64,000 nucleotides of DNA from Talinum fruticosum (GCA_021018815.1 JAITYX010000005.1:7907501-7971500), one strand, 5' to 3'; shown: positions 44,524 through 56,014, numbered from the stretch's first letter. The notes: generated by a model not told the origin, from the sequence alone. Program-made: numbers and translations.

Positions 44524-44645
44524 CGGGGAGGATGAGTTCTCTTGCGATCCTCCCGGGGGCTCTTCCGTGGCGGATGAGTCCTCCTGTGGTCCTTCTAGGG
44601 CTCTTGCGGGGAGGATGAGCCCTCCCGTAATTCTTCTAGGATCCT
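44524..44645 (+). repeat. ~40-bp degenerate tandem repeat, three units
   Basis: Units begin GCGGGGAGGATGAG, GTGGCGGATGAG and GCGGGGAGGATGAG, each continuing with TCCTcccg-type sequence and CTTCTAGG or equivalent. Confidence 0.75.
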
Positions 44646-44717
44646 CAAGGTGTTCCAGCCCTATGTGCCTCGGATTCGAAGAAAGTGATTTTGCCCACGG
44701 TAGCGTTGTCATGGGTC

Positions 44718-45440
44718 TTTTACACGACTCGTCGGCTCCCGGAGGCTTGAAAGTGCATGAATGTAAGTATTTCGTGACGGAATATCCCACGGAGAGCGCA
44801 ATCCCCTAACCTTAAGTTCGGAGTGCAAGTGCCCATGTGGACAAGGGTCTTTACGCGACCTTCTAGCTCCCGTGGGCTTAGAAGTGCATGATTCTCGAGC
44901 GCGACCTCCTAATCTTAAGTTAGAAGTGTAAGTGCCCATGCGAACATGGGTCTTTACGCGACCTTCCAGCTCCCATAGGCTTAGAAGTGCATGATTCTCA
45001 AGCACGACGTCCTAACCTTAAGTTAGGAGTGTAAGTGCCCATGTGGATATGGGTTTTTACGCGACCTTCCAACTCCCGTAGGCTTAGAAGTGCATGATTC
45101 TCGAGCGCGACCTCCCAACCTTAAGTTAGGAGTGCAAGTGCCCATGCGGACATGGGTCTTTACGCGACCTTCCAGCTCCCGTGGGCTTAGAAGTGCATGA
45201 TTCTCGAGCGCGACCTCCTAACCTTAAGTTAGGAGTGCAAGTGCCCATGCGGACATGGGTCTTTACGCGACCTTCCAGCTCCTGTAGGCTTAGAAGTGCA
45301 TGGTTCTCGCTAGGGAACATCCCACGAGAGCGCGACCTCCTAACCTTAAGTTAGGAGTGTGAGTGCCCATGCGGACTTGGGTCTTTATGCGACCTTCCAG
45401 CTCCCGTAGGCTTAGAAGTGCATGATTGTGTGTCCTCTAA
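44718..45440 (+). repeat. 103-bp tandem repeat array (about seven units) in the Tat-type element
   Basis: GCCCATG landmarks fall at 44832, 44935, 45038, 45141 and 45244, a regular 103-bp period, and then at 45366 (122 bp). The last interval carries ~19 extra bases (a block with AACATCCCACG), which also occur in the first, partial unit (ATATCCCACG near 44782). Each unit has a GCGACCTTCCAGCTCC..AGGCTTAGAAGTGCATG block and CCTAACCTTAAGTTAGGAGTG, itself a short inverted repeat (CTAACCTTAAGTTAG). Confidence 0.93.
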
Positions 45441-45689
45441 GGGGTGTTCCTTTTATGGAGTTAGGAGTGCGATTTTTAGCTCTCGGAGGCTAAGTTATCA
45501 CCGATCGTAACTTCGAAGGATGTCCCCTGTGGAGGATGGAAATGCGACTTATTAGGTCTCGGAGGCTAAGTCGTTGCTTGACGTCGAGAGACATTTCGGC
45601 TCCGAAAATCATGTGCTTCGTTGCAAAGATTTTTTCGAAGTTACGCAATTTTCAATTTTTAAAGGTTACGACTCCAACCCAAATAATTA

Positions 45690-46200
45690 CACTACCTCTT
45701 AATAACCACCCCCGCAATGTACGCTACCGCGCCGAAGCACCCCACCCCTACAACCAACCCCTCGCGCCGGCCCCTTACACACGCCCTCGCGCCGACCCCT
45801 CAACACCCTCGGCACTACACGCTTGCTCACGGAAGGACCCCACCCCGGAGCCGACCCCCATGGCCGACCCCTCTCACCGATCCCAAGACCGACCCTCCCA
45901 TAACGCCCGACACCTGCACGCTTGCTCGCGGAAGGACCCCGCCCCGGAACCGACCCCCATGGCCGACCTCTATCACACCCACCCCCCGCACAGATTGAGC
46001 CCTCTCTCGCTCACTCCCTCTCCTCGCCCTCTCGCTCGGACCGAGCCCAACTCGAAACGACCCCTCCCCCTCCGCCCACACCCGACCCCTTCCCCCACAC
46101 CCGACCCCTCCCCCGACCCCCACACCCGACCCCTCACACCCCCCGCAGCCAACCCCTCATACACCCCCTCTCGCGGACCCCGGGCCGAGTCCTGGGACCG
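45690..46200 (+). repeat. C-rich block with a 99-bp tandem duplication
   Basis: Strongly strand-biased CCGACCCC sequence. CACGCTTGCTC.CGGAAGGAC then CCC.CCCCGGA.CCGACCCCC recurs at 45818 and 45917. The plus-strand frame 45536-46234 is Pro/Arg-rich for this reason and I do not accept it as a gene. The complementary strand is G-rich, with many runs of 4-5 G. Confidence 0.8.
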
Positions 46201-46209
46201 ACCCTTGAG

Positions 46210-46956
46210 GCCCTTTTCGATGAGCTCGTGTTGACTCCACGTCGAGCTCAAATATATCAACTCTTGAGTATGGGCCTTCGTAGGGTGCCTCGATTGTGCC
46301 CAAGTTGCAATTTTACGTTGGAGGTCTTCGTTAGCTTCCCGTTTGCCTCCGAGCTTGATGTCATCAAACGACGTTTAGCGTTGGGCTATGATAACGACCG
46401 TATGCCTTGACGGCCAAAAACCTTCTTCGTCTTCAATTTGCGAGCCATCGCTCCTTTTATTTTTGAGGAAAAATGTGGGCACCCAATTAACCTTTGCTGG
46501 AATCCGGAGATTAGCGGCCGTAGATTGAACCTTATAGCGTTGGAGCGATTTCTTGTGAAGCAAAAGTGTTCTTCAAGGGCGTTGACCTTGTGCTTTTTCC
46601 GGTGATCGAGAGATTAAGTGATGTCTCTTAGGGATCCTTTATGATCTTATGTGATCTTCGCTTATCGAGTCGCGTACGCTAAATATTTTGTCGTCCAAGA
46701 GGCCTTCTTTTGACGAATGTACGCATTTGAAGACCATAGTTGATCTCTTCATGTTTGGCATTTACTTGTGTTATGCTTGGATCTTACTCGAAGATCTCAC
46801 TTTGGAGTCAAGCTCGTGGTCGTATCCGTCCCCGAGAAGGAAGCACCGAGAGGAGGGGAGATCCCCAAGGATGATGACATTGACGAGGATGCCAAAGATG
46901 GCTCCGAGGATTGGCCCCCTTTCCACGACTCTTTGTGGGATATAAGTTATTTTTGA
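46210..46956 (+). pseudogene. Coding-like remnants, antisense strand of the Tat-type element
   Basis: Blocks VFDELVLTPRRAQIYQLLSM, FPFASELDVIKRRLALGYDN, FFVFNLRAIAPFIFEEKCGH and, in another frame, IPKDDDIDEDAKDGSEDWPP are present. Frames change several times. It could be the downstream part of the antisense ORF at 43753. Family unknown. Confidence 0.4.
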
Positions 46957-47149
46957 CGTCCTGCGTGCCATATGACTTGACACTCTGCTACTTTAGATTC
47001 GTTTTTCTTGAACTTTTATCATCGATCGATCCTTGCTTGATGCTTGTTGGATGCTTACTCAATGCTTACTTGCCTCGTTGCTTCTTTTTATTGTTGCCGA
47101 TTTTTGCTTTCTTGCCGCTTGGGGTACATGATCACCCTTCATCATAGTA

Positions 47150-47410
47150 GGGTCTTCTTTGAGTTTTACAACTTGGTTATCCTAGGGGTTGTATTAGCTC
47201 CTAGTATTGCCCCCAAAATCGGCGCAATGAAAAACATATAACGAAAGAAACTAGCAACGTAGCTGCCTTAGGGGGTCATATTAGCCCCTACTTTTTCTTC
47301 TAACTTTGACAAAGTTAAGAAAATACAACGAAAGGAACCGAGGGCTTGGGTACTCTAGGGGTTCGTATTAGCTCTTATTCATGCCCCCAAGACCGTCTTA
47401 AAGTAAAGTG
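47150..47410 (+). repeat. Degenerate ~90-105-bp repeat, about three units
   Basis: CTAGGGGTTGTATTAGCTCC, TTAGGGGGTCATATTAGCCC and CTAGGGGTTCGTATTAGCTC recur near 47181, 47269 and 47353, each followed by CCCCCAA or CTTTGAC-type sequence and AACGAAAG. Non-coding part of the Tat-type element. Confidence 0.65.
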
Positions 47411-47788
47411 TGAGACGTAAAGATGCGGAAAGCTTGCTCGTTGTATTAATAAAAGATCGAAGTCCGTACGAAGGGAGGAATGTGTGCCCCAGTTGAGCGC
47501 TTTCGGAAAAGTCGCGTCAATCGTGGGTGATTCCTTTACAAAATCTTTGGGACTCAGGCTGGGTAGGTCTTTAAAGAAAGGTCCCCACGCCGGACAATGA
47601 GCTCGCACTATTTACATAAGCACCATTATCTCATGAGTTCGATGTCTTCGAGAGGCACAAGCCGGACCTTGACATAATCTTCGTGGTGGTGGGGCACACC
47701 ATCATAGTCTCGGAGACTTTGGTTGGGGCTCGCTTTTAGCTTCTTACCCTTAGGATCATCATGAGTCTTCCCTCCTCTTTCTGCTTCT
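47375..47788 (-). pseudogene. Tat-type element: coding remnant after the protease
   Basis: The minus-strand frame directly beyond the solo LTR reads GVPHHHEDYVKVRLVPLEDI. It continues the frame that stops at 50331 on the other side of the insertion. Another frame at 47375-47608 has no known motif. RT would be expected next and is absent. Confidence 0.5.
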
Positions 47789-47793
47789 CCATC

Positions 47794-49928
47794 CGTAATG
47801 CCCCCAGTTACCATTACTTAATAATTCCCTAATTCGAGAATATTAGGTAAGGTCGCAGCGGAAGTTAACGATCGAAGGCGTCACCGCCGCCCTAATAATT
47901 GGACAAGGCTAAAAATAAAATACCATAGCAACTTCGTGTTTATCGGTTATGCTTAAGTCTTTGAAAACACTAAATGCTATGTTGCACTGAGCCAAGCCCG
48001 TAATATAAATAAACCAATCCCAAAGTAGAGCCCTGCTAAACCTTTATACATTAAACAAGCCAATACAACGAGTCTACGACAGAAATACGCAATGTTTAAT
48101 TACATTCCAACGTCAAACCCGAATTTAACGAGGATGAGAATCACTGTGAGCATCTAATCCCATCATAGCACAATGATAACGACATACCCAGCTAGGTCTT
48201 GCTCCCGTCAGGCTTTTTAGGCAAAGGATTGTTCACGGATGCTCTTCCTAAAAACAAAAACATTAAAATAATTCGAAGAATGAGTCGAAACTCAGTACGA
48301 ACATTCCCGCACGCTTAAATAATTTTGAAACACATTGTTTGAGCGCGCGCATTTCAATTCATTTTAGTTTGAAATCGGGGAGAGAATATGAGTAAAACTT
48401 GCTTGCCGATTATTATCCGAAAGTGGAATCCCTTGATAATTGATACGATCTTAGTAAGGTGCTCACCCTCGGGCCGACCGAGAACCCGAGTTGACGCCGC
48501 GCGGGTGTAATTGGTGGGCATAAGCCCCGATAATTGATAATTGGGCGGGACCACTTAATTAGGTGGCAAAACTTGACTTGCAAATGATTCATTATTAGTT
48601 ATTTATGTAAGAAATGTTGAGATTTGATGAAATATGTGAATTTTCGAAGGGTATAGGCAATGAACGTACCTGAATTGAGAATATTTGTTTCTCCCCTTTT
48701 ATAAAAATTTACGTTACCAGCTATTCGGCAACCGAAGTGGCCTCGGTTCTATTTCAAACAAATTTTTGTTGTTAATAATGTATCTCTTGAGTATTGAATT
48801 TGTATGAGCATTGACAATTTATTTCATTTCCTATACTTATACGACCATCGATTAAACTAACGTTGGTTTTACTCAATTTTACTTGCGTTAATTCCGTTTC
48901 AATTATTGAATACAATACATACTACTTAAAGAAGTTGATTATGCTAATTAGATACTCAATGATTTTTATGTAATTCAATTCGTTAGTTGATTTGGATTAA
49001 AAATGGTAAACATATATGTATATATACATAAACAATCACTTATTCCTAATTTATTCCTTATTTCTCCATTCATTACCTTCAAAACCTATAGTTGAGTAGT
49101 TAATTAATTCATCGGATGCCTTTCTATGGGAAGGTTTCACAATTTGTCGAATTGCCCAAAATTCATACATACACCATTTTAAGGCCTAAGCATTATTCTC
49201 TCAACAAAATTCACATTCACAACCCCAATTAGGCATGCTTAATGCTCAATTATTTTCCATACCTCTACACATTACTCGATATCTAATTTCAATTTCCACA
49301 TTCGCATTCTCTTTCACTTGCTCAATACAACCATTTCCAAAATATAACAATTCCATCAATTTGCTCAATTCTATAATAAAACATCCCCAATCTCAGTCAC
49401 TAATTCATAATTCCCCAAAAGAAATCACATTCATTTACATTCATACAATCAATCCATCTAACTACCAAACCTCAATCATTCACCAATTTGAATTTTTTTC
49501 CAAATCAATCTTCAAATTCACTTCACAAATATATTTCTAAATCAGATGATTCAATTTGCGATTACAATTACTAAGTAAATACTAAAGTGTGTAAGTATGA
49601 GTTTTAGGGTTACCTTCAAAATCAAGAGATGGAAGTCAAGAGGAAGGCGGAGTGGTGGTGCACGGTTGCTCCGACGACTATGGGGCAGCACCGGCGTCAA
49701 GCTCCGACGGCCGAGCTGCGGCTGGTGGTCGGTCGTGCTGGTGGCCGGAGAAGGCAGCGGCAGCAAGGGGAAGGGGAGAAGCAGAGGAGTGGTAGCTCGA
49801 GCAGGGAAACGCAATGAGGAAACTGGAACTAAAAAGCCCGACTGTTTTTATCTCAACTGCCTCTTTCTTTTTTTTTTTTTTTCTAGATGAATCCATTTCT
49901 AGATTTTTCTTCAAAAAAATCTGATTTA

Positions 49929-50007
<79 letters not shown>

Positions 50008-50325
50008 GGTTACTTGTTACTTTTAAATTTTAAATTTTATTTTAATAAGGATATTTACAAATTATAATTGTAACGACTTGTTTGAAATATAGTATTAACG
50101 ACCTTAGCTACATGTAAATTTTTGAATTCTCTCTTTTAAACATATACGTAAATTATAACCATTATTATGAAATTTTTATTAGGGCCACTTCGTCACCTTA
50201 GCTGTATAACACATATGTAAAAAAATAATTTGAATATAAAATATCGAATTGAAGTGCACGTGCTCAATTATATAAATCTTGTAATTAATAAGATAAATAA
50301 TGTGGTTTAGAGTCGGGTTGTTACA
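47794..50325 (-). mobile_element. Solo LTR, family A (2532 bp), minus orientation, TSD CCATC
   Basis: On the minus strand it begins TGTAACAACCCGACTCTAAA (at 50325) and ends CTGGGGGCATTACG (47794). CCATC is exact at 47789-47793 and 50326-50330. The central part carries the same GCGCGCATTTCAATTCATTT and CGGCGGTGACGCC sequences as the other family A LTRs. A long TTA microsatellite lies inside. It interrupts the protease-coding region of the Tat-type element. Confidence 0.93.
49927..50006 (+). repeat. (TTA)n microsatellite in the solo LTR
   Basis: About 26 TTA units. The homologous place in other family A LTRs carries short AATAAT runs, so the array expanded in this copy. Confidence 0.95.
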
Positions 50326-50330
50326 CCATC

Positions 50331-50800
50331 AAAGGTCGAAAGCTTAGTACATAGCATTCACGTGCGGTCTTTTGGTCTCCACGAGTCTCACCTACGGATC
50401 CACCATCAAGCTCATACTTCATGAGGAGAAGGTATGGAGCGACGTCCGCTTTGATCCGGTTGAGGGTGGGACGTCCAATGATGACATTGTAGGCAGAGGG
50501 GATGTCGACCACTAGGAATTTGACTTCGATGTTTCGGCCCCGACCTTCTCTCCAACCCCGATTGGTAGGCGGATCATGCCTATGGGGTGTATCGTCCGCC
50601 CTCCGAATCCGACGACAAGATTGACGAGGGAAACGAGATTACGAGGGGCATACTTCAGCTATCTTAGGCATTCCATGTTAATGATGTCTACCGAGCTCCC
50701 TGTGTCGATAAGGACCCTGCGGACTATGGCATCCGAAATCTTCGATATCATGACCAAAGGATCCTCATGTGGGGCGGCCATGCTTTTCAAATCTTGTTCT
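50331..50800 (-). pseudogene. Tat-type aspartic protease region
   Basis: The minus strand reads DPLVMISKISDAIVRRVLID then TGSSVDIINMECL, with the DTGSS catalytic site at about 50692-50706. Later [20 protein letters not shown] appears. DTGSS followed by [11 protein letters not shown] is the Tat/Athila-group pattern. The domain is cut at 50330 by the solo LTR. Frames differ between the DTGSS block and the GRPTLN block, so it was damaged before or after that. Confidence 0.8.
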
Positions 50801-50999
50801 CGGAAGGTCACTGTGGGCACCTTCAAAGGTGGAGGTTGGCCGGTGATCGGGACTTGTTGAGCGCTCCCGAGGTAAGCCTTCCAGGGAGGAGAGGGTCGCG
50901 CCCTCTACAAATCCCCAGACGATGGTGGCTACAATCTTAGTAGCATCGTCATCATCATAGTGCTCATATCCTTGCCTTGAAGAACCTCCTTGTGCTCCA

Positions 51000-52335
51000 T
51001 GAGTATCTTTTTGAGGAAGCGATCGGCTTGCCCGTTATCCTCCAACTCCCAAGTGCCTTCTTTAACGCGCGACACTCGTAGTGTTGTATCCGGTTTGTTC
51101 ATGAAATTTGTAATATTTGTTGGAAGCTCGCGCTTTCACGAGAGTGGACATGGGATGTGGTTTCTTGAGCATGGGATGCCCTTTGATCTCCATCAGAATA
51201 CTCGGGGTCGGTGTTGAAGCGGTGGTCCACTTCATTTCGAGGATTAAATTTTCCATCTTCTCCTTTCTTTCGACTTCATCTCCTTCCTCCGCGCAGATCT
51301 CTGTGGCCTCGAATAAAGTCGGCCGCCTTTCGGAGTGCTTCTACCAAGGTGGACACCTTTTGTTCAGCGAGGGAAAATTTGAATCTTCCGTTTCGAGTCC
51401 GTTAAGCAAGGTAGTGTAGGCAACTCCGTCTTGCAGGTCGGAGATAAGGACGACCTCTCCATGAAACCTTCGGACATAGTCTTTAACGATCTCGTTTCTC
51501 CCTTGCTTAATCTTGGAGAGGTGGATGCTAGTCTTCTTCCGCTTGCAACTCGCGATGAATTGTGCGACGAACTTCTCGCATAGCTCTTCAAAGGAAGAGA
51601 TGCTCCCTTGGGGAAGATTGTTGAACCATTTCGCGCGACTCCCTTTAGTGTAGAAGGGAAGAATCGGCAGTAGGTTGCATCGTCCCCGTCCCGAACGTAC
51701 ATGTGGGACTTGTAGTACGCCAAGTGATCTTCAGGATCGGTTGTACCATTGTATGGATCAATGTTTAGAACCTTTATCTTCTTCATTAGGGGAGCATTCA
51801 TAATCTTCTTCGAAAATGTGTTGAAAGTATTCCAGGTTAGCCTTGAATCGAAGCCGAGAGATGGGGACGGCGCGGGGTTGGTGGCGTGGAACTTCCACCA
51901 GGGAAGGACTCTTCCTCCTCTCGGATTGAGGAGGAGTGCGCCTGGTCCTCTCCGAGCTCTCGGGACCCTTTAGATTTGATTGCTCATGACGCCTTTCTCT
52001 TGATCGCTCCCTCTCTCGGGCGGCAAACCGCTCTTGGTCCCGCCTGGGGCATTGCGAGCTCACCGAGAATTGTGGCTACGTGTAGGCTGATCGTGCGGGA
52101 CCGGTAGACCTTCTGCTCCCATGGGGCCCTTGCTCCGTGTTTGGGGCAAGGGCGTCGCCATGATCCTCGAACCAGGCGGAACGCCTACTGTGGGTGGCAT
52201 AGGGGGTCGAGGCCATGTGAGAAGTGGCAATATTCTCGTTGCCTCTATGGAGAGCTTTCTTTGCCTCGATAATCCCTCGGGCATCGCTCTCTTCGTGACA
52301 CCTTGTCGTGGGGCCACTTGGCTGCTCGGGAGCAA
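51000..52335 (-). pseudogene. Tat-type gag
   Basis: The N-terminal part (51758-52335) is Arg/Glu-rich with RSRERRHEQSNLKGPESSER. The core (51364-51801) contains NIDPYNGTTDPEDHLAYYKS, YCRFFPSTLKGVARNGSTIF and SYARSSSHNSSRVASGR. A degenerate C-x-FH-x3-GH-type motif, KYYKFHEQTGYNTTSVARVK, lies at about 51050-51120. This order fits Tat-group gag. The frame changes near 51760 and 51360. Confidence 0.75.
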
Positions 52336-52740
52336 GCGTAGTTGGTGCCTTAGTTGGTTGTTCCGGGGCTACGTGGGGGGCATTGTTCGGTCTAAATATT
52401 ACATCATTTATACCCCTATTTATTTAGTTTTTGTCTCATAAAATAATGTATTTTTTAGAAATTTACGTATTTTATTTACTTTTATAGGTAATAAAGTTCA
52501 ACCGAACAAGAATCGAACATTTGGACTAAAAGACAAAAAAAGTATGATCTTGGAAATTAAAATTCAAGATTTACGATAAAAACAAATAAAAAAAAAAAGA
52601 AAAAAAGGAAGGCAAATCAGGAAACAAATCCAGTCCTGGCAAGGCAATCAAGGAATTTTGGTGAAATCATGATGCCGACATCAGCATGATGTCGGCAGCT
52701 AGAAAATTCATCTTAGGCTAAATTTTGGAATCAGCCAGTG

Positions 52741-52752
52741 TATAAAAGGGGG
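52741..52752 (+). promoter_or_regulatory. TATA box in the LTR at 52384-53803
   Basis: TATAAAAGGGGG sits about 360 bases into the LTR, as expected at the U3/R border. Confidence 0.7.
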
Positions 52753-53809
52753 ACGATTAGCGGCAGCCGGGAGAGGAGTTTTAGGGTTAGTTTAGGTTTA
52801 GTTTAATAAATTATTCTCTAATAAATTATTCTCTTGTAAATTCGATTTAATACTTTTCGATTCGGTATTTGTTTTACTTTAGACTATTTAATTTAGTTCG
52901 TGACGGTTTTCGGTTCGGTTCGATTCGTTCTTGGTAACTTCTTCCCTTTTGTCTCTCCTTTGTTTCTAATTTGTTTAATTTAGTTTAAAGATTCGATTTT
53001 TATTATATTTTGATATTAGTAGTAGTTAGTTTAATTGTTTAATCTTATGTTTAATTTTATTTTGTTAGTTTGTGTCTTTCTTCGAGTCAATTTTTGTTAG
53101 TAGTTGTTAGATTAATTTTGTTTCATGTTAATTAGTCGCTAGTTTGTGTCACTTTGGTTGTGATTAACCTCCTTGATGGCTAATTAATTTTGTTTAGGCC
53201 TTTACTTACCTAGTTTATGCTAGTGTTTTGGGATTGTTTCTCTTACCCGCTAATAAGTTCGATGAGATGCCCGAAAGGGTCTTTTCATCTTGATTTTTAG
53301 ACGGTTGGTCTATCACCGAGAGGTGGAGTCAATTGCTAGTGTGGGTAAAGAGAATAGTTGAGATTTTGGCATGAAAATAGCCCGAATTCTAGCTAGGTCC
53401 GAAGTTGCTATTTTCGTAGTTTAGTTGGGTTAACCCCACGAAAGTAGGTGGTTAGAATAATTAAACTAGCTCATGACCCTCGAAAGTGTGGCTTGAGTAG
53501 GTTTTGATGGTGCAACTGATCACTCCTAAATACTTGTATAAACTTGGGTAGGTTTAGGCTTGACTTGATTAATTAGTTTATTAAGTGGTAAAATCACAAC
53601 CCGAGTATTTTATTTTTATTGCTTTCTAGGTTAGTTTAATCACCATATCTATCTCATCCGTGTTGATCCGCCTAGATTGAAAGTTTAAGCTAGTTTTGAT
53701 ATTTGAAACACAACTCTCTGTGGACACGACCCGTGCTTGTCGGCTAGCTACAACTACGCCGTGCACTTGCGGTTACAATTTTAGAACTTAATTCTTCCTA
53801 ACAAGTTTT

Positions 53810-53827
53810 TGGAGCCGTTGCCGGGGA
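53810..53827 (+). promoter_or_regulatory. Primer-binding site, tRNA-Asp type
   Basis: TGGAGCCGTTGCCGGGGA begins six bases after the LTR end. It carries one change from the usual TGGCGCCGTTGCCGGGGA. Confidence 0.85.
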
Positions 53828-53938
53828 GTTGTTTCGTTTCAGTATTGGAGCTTACTTGAGCATTCTAGTTTAGGCATTTAATTGAAAAATCCAAAAAATT
53901 GAAAAATCAAAAAATCAAAAAACAAAAAAATTGAAAGC

Positions 53939-54590
53939 ATGTCTACTTACCATTATCCGCAGTATGAGCATGAATTATTTTATCGAGTACTTTGATCGAC
54001 TTAATTCTTTTCTTGCTCTTTCGGTAACTCGTTTGGAGAAATGGAAAGTATTGAATGTTATCTGTGAGGGTGTGAATAGTGAAACCCGTGCTCTTTTAGA
54101 GTATTGGGATTTTTGTGCTAAAAGTGTTGATGAAGCTTGGGATTTACTTGAATGGATTGCTTGGGATACTTATGAATTTGAAAAGGCATGTACTAATTCC
54201 GGATTTTCATATCCCGACCCTTGTGCTTATCATGCTAGATCTTACATCCAATCCCCTTGTATTCTTGATCCTACCCCTCTTTGGTGTGAAAAGTGTAACT
54301 CTTCCGATCATGATACTAGTTCTTGTCCTTATTATGATACTTTCTCTCATGAATGTTATGATAATTGTTATAAAATGATAAGGGTTATGGATGACCAAAT
54401 TGAGCAACTTGCATGTCTTACTAAGATTAGGGAGTTAGACCTATCGCATGAAACCGACCCTAGTCTTAGTTCTCGCTAAAATTGAGGCATTTTTCTATGA
54501 TGATGATGAGTCCTCCTTTTCTTTAGAGTCCAGACTAGAGAAAGAGATTGACCCTCCCTTGACTACATTACCCACAGTTGCTCCATCCTT
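53939..54590 (+). pseudogene. gag of the tRNA-Asp-PBS element
   Basis: The first ATG (53939) opens MSTYHYPQYEHELFYRV and stops at 53993. The better frame continues with FDRLNSFLALSVTRLEKWKV and SVDEAWDLLEWIAWDTYEFE, then a perfect CCHC knuckle CEKCNSSDHDTSSC at about 54283-54324. A frameshift near 53990 and a stop at 54477 break it. The knuckle and the SVDEAWDLLE block fit Athila/Tat-group gag proteins. The element is truncated at 54596 by the next insertion. Confidence 0.72.
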
Positions 54591-54596
54591 ACCTAG

Positions 54597-56014
54597 TGTA
54601 ACAACCCGACCCTAAATCATAGTATTTATCTTATTAATTACAAGATTTATATAATTGAGCGCATGCACTTCAATTCGATATTTTATATTTAAATTATTTT
54701 TACATATGTGTTATGCAGCTAAGGCGACAACGTGACCCTAATAAAAATTTCATAATGGTGATTATAATTTGCGTATATGTTTAAAAGAGAAAATTCAAAT
54801 ATTTACATGTAGCTGAGGTCGTTAATACTACATTTCAAACAAGTCGTTACAATTATAATTTGTAAATATCATTATTAAAATAAAATTTAAAAGTAACAAG
54901 TAACCAATAATAATAATAATAATAATAATAACAATGAGATAAATAACTCAGATTTTTTTGAGGAAAAATCCAGAAATAGATTCATCTAAAAAAAAAAAAA
55001 AAGAAAGAAAGAAGAGGCGGTTAAGATTTAAAAACAAGTCGGGCTTTTTAATTCCATCCTCCTCATTGCAGTTCCCCGCCCGAGCTACCACTCCTCTGCC
55101 TCTCCCGTCCTCCCCGCCTCTCCTCCTCGCCGCCGTTCGCTTTCCGGCCATCCGCACGACCGACGCCGGCCGGGAGACCGGCGCCGGCCATCCGTCCTTC
55201 CTCTCTGTCTCGCTTTCTCCCTCACTCGCGCTCTCGCTCTCCTCCCTCTTATGCGGGCGCTGGTTGTCCTCTGCCGCAGCCCACCAATCGGCAACCACCA
55301 GCCACAACGGCCGCTGGAGCTAGTCGCCGTCCTCGGCCCAGTGACCGCCGGTGCAGCCGCCACACACCACCACCTCTGTTTTTCCTCCCCGACTTCCTCT
55401 TTGAATTTGAAGGTAAAACGCTAAACCCTAAATTACCAAGTTCATTATTTATTTAAGCAATTATAATTGTAAATTGAATTATTTGATTTAGAAATATGTT
55501 TGAGGAGTGAATTCAAATATTGATTTGGGAAAATTCGAATTGATGTGGATGATTAAGGTTTGATATTTTGGTGTAGAGATTGTGTATGAAATGTGGATGA
55601 ATGTTATTTATTTTGGGAAATTATGATTTAGTGAATTAAATTGGGGATGTTTAGTTATAGAATTGAGTAAGTTGACGGATTTCATTACATTTTGAAAATG
55701 GATGGATTGAGCAAACGAAAGGAAATTGTATGTAGACATTAAAATTAGATAATGAGCAAGTTTAGAGGCGTGGGGAAAATTTGAGCCCTAAGTATATCCG
55801 ATTGTGGTTGTGAATGTGAATTTTTGTAGAGAGAATAATGCTCATGACCTTAAAGTAGTGTATGTAAGAACCTTGGGCAATTTGGTAAATTGTGAAACCT
55901 TCCCATGGGAGGGCATTTGATGGGTTAAGTAATTACTTAACTATGGGTTTTGAATGCAATGAAGGGAGAAATAAGGAATAAATTAGGAATAAGTGTTTGA
56001 TTATATATATACAT

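Larger units (their letters stand above)
42900..52383 (-). mobile_element. Tat-type Ty3/gypsy element (gag-PR only), with antisense ORF
   Basis: On the minus strand gag (52335-51000) and protease (about 50800-47600, split by a solo LTR) are followed by non-coding sequence with tandem repeats. Then comes a minus-strand LTR-like segment: TATA CTATAAATAC at about 43398-43407 (minus), then GAGCGTCGGAGGGCG (about 43152-43166, minus), a typical R/U5 phrase. No RT, RNase H or integrase was found. On the opposite strand a TATA-preceded ORF begins at 43753. An additional antisense ORF between pol and the 3' LTR is known for Tat-lineage elements such as Retand and Grande. The 5' LTR is not seen; the element ends at 52383 where another insertion starts. 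Confidence 0.65.
52384..54596 (+). mobile_element. Ty3/gypsy element with tRNA-Asp-type PBS (Athila/Tat group), 5' part
   Basis: LTR 52384-53803 begins TGTTCGG and ends CCTAACA. A TATA box (TATAAAAGGGGG, 52741) lies inside. PBS TGGAGCCGTTGCCGGGGA (53810-53827) is near-identical to the complement of the plant tRNA-Asp 3' end. Gag follows from 53939. The element is cut at 54596 by a family A insertion, and the rest would lie beyond the window. The LTR start was chosen by its TGTT and AACA ends, so it is approximate. Confidence 0.75.

Noticed and set aside
44718..45440. CRISPR-like regular repeat array
   Set aside because: Units are 103 bp without unique spacers, in a eukaryotic retrotransposon; it is a tandem repeat.
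45536..46234. 232-aa Pro/Arg/Thr-rich frame
   Set aside because: Produced by C-rich repetitive DNA with a 99-bp duplication; no domain, and overlapping frames on both strands are equally open.
49235..49540. 101-aa plus-strand frame
   Set aside because: Antisense of the AT-rich part of a minus-strand family A LTR; no homology.
54948..55363. Arg-rich and Pro-rich frames on both strands in the 5' LTR (and the equivalent at 62954-63298)
   Set aside because: Same GC-rich LTR block; composition-driven and not conserved between the two LTRs.
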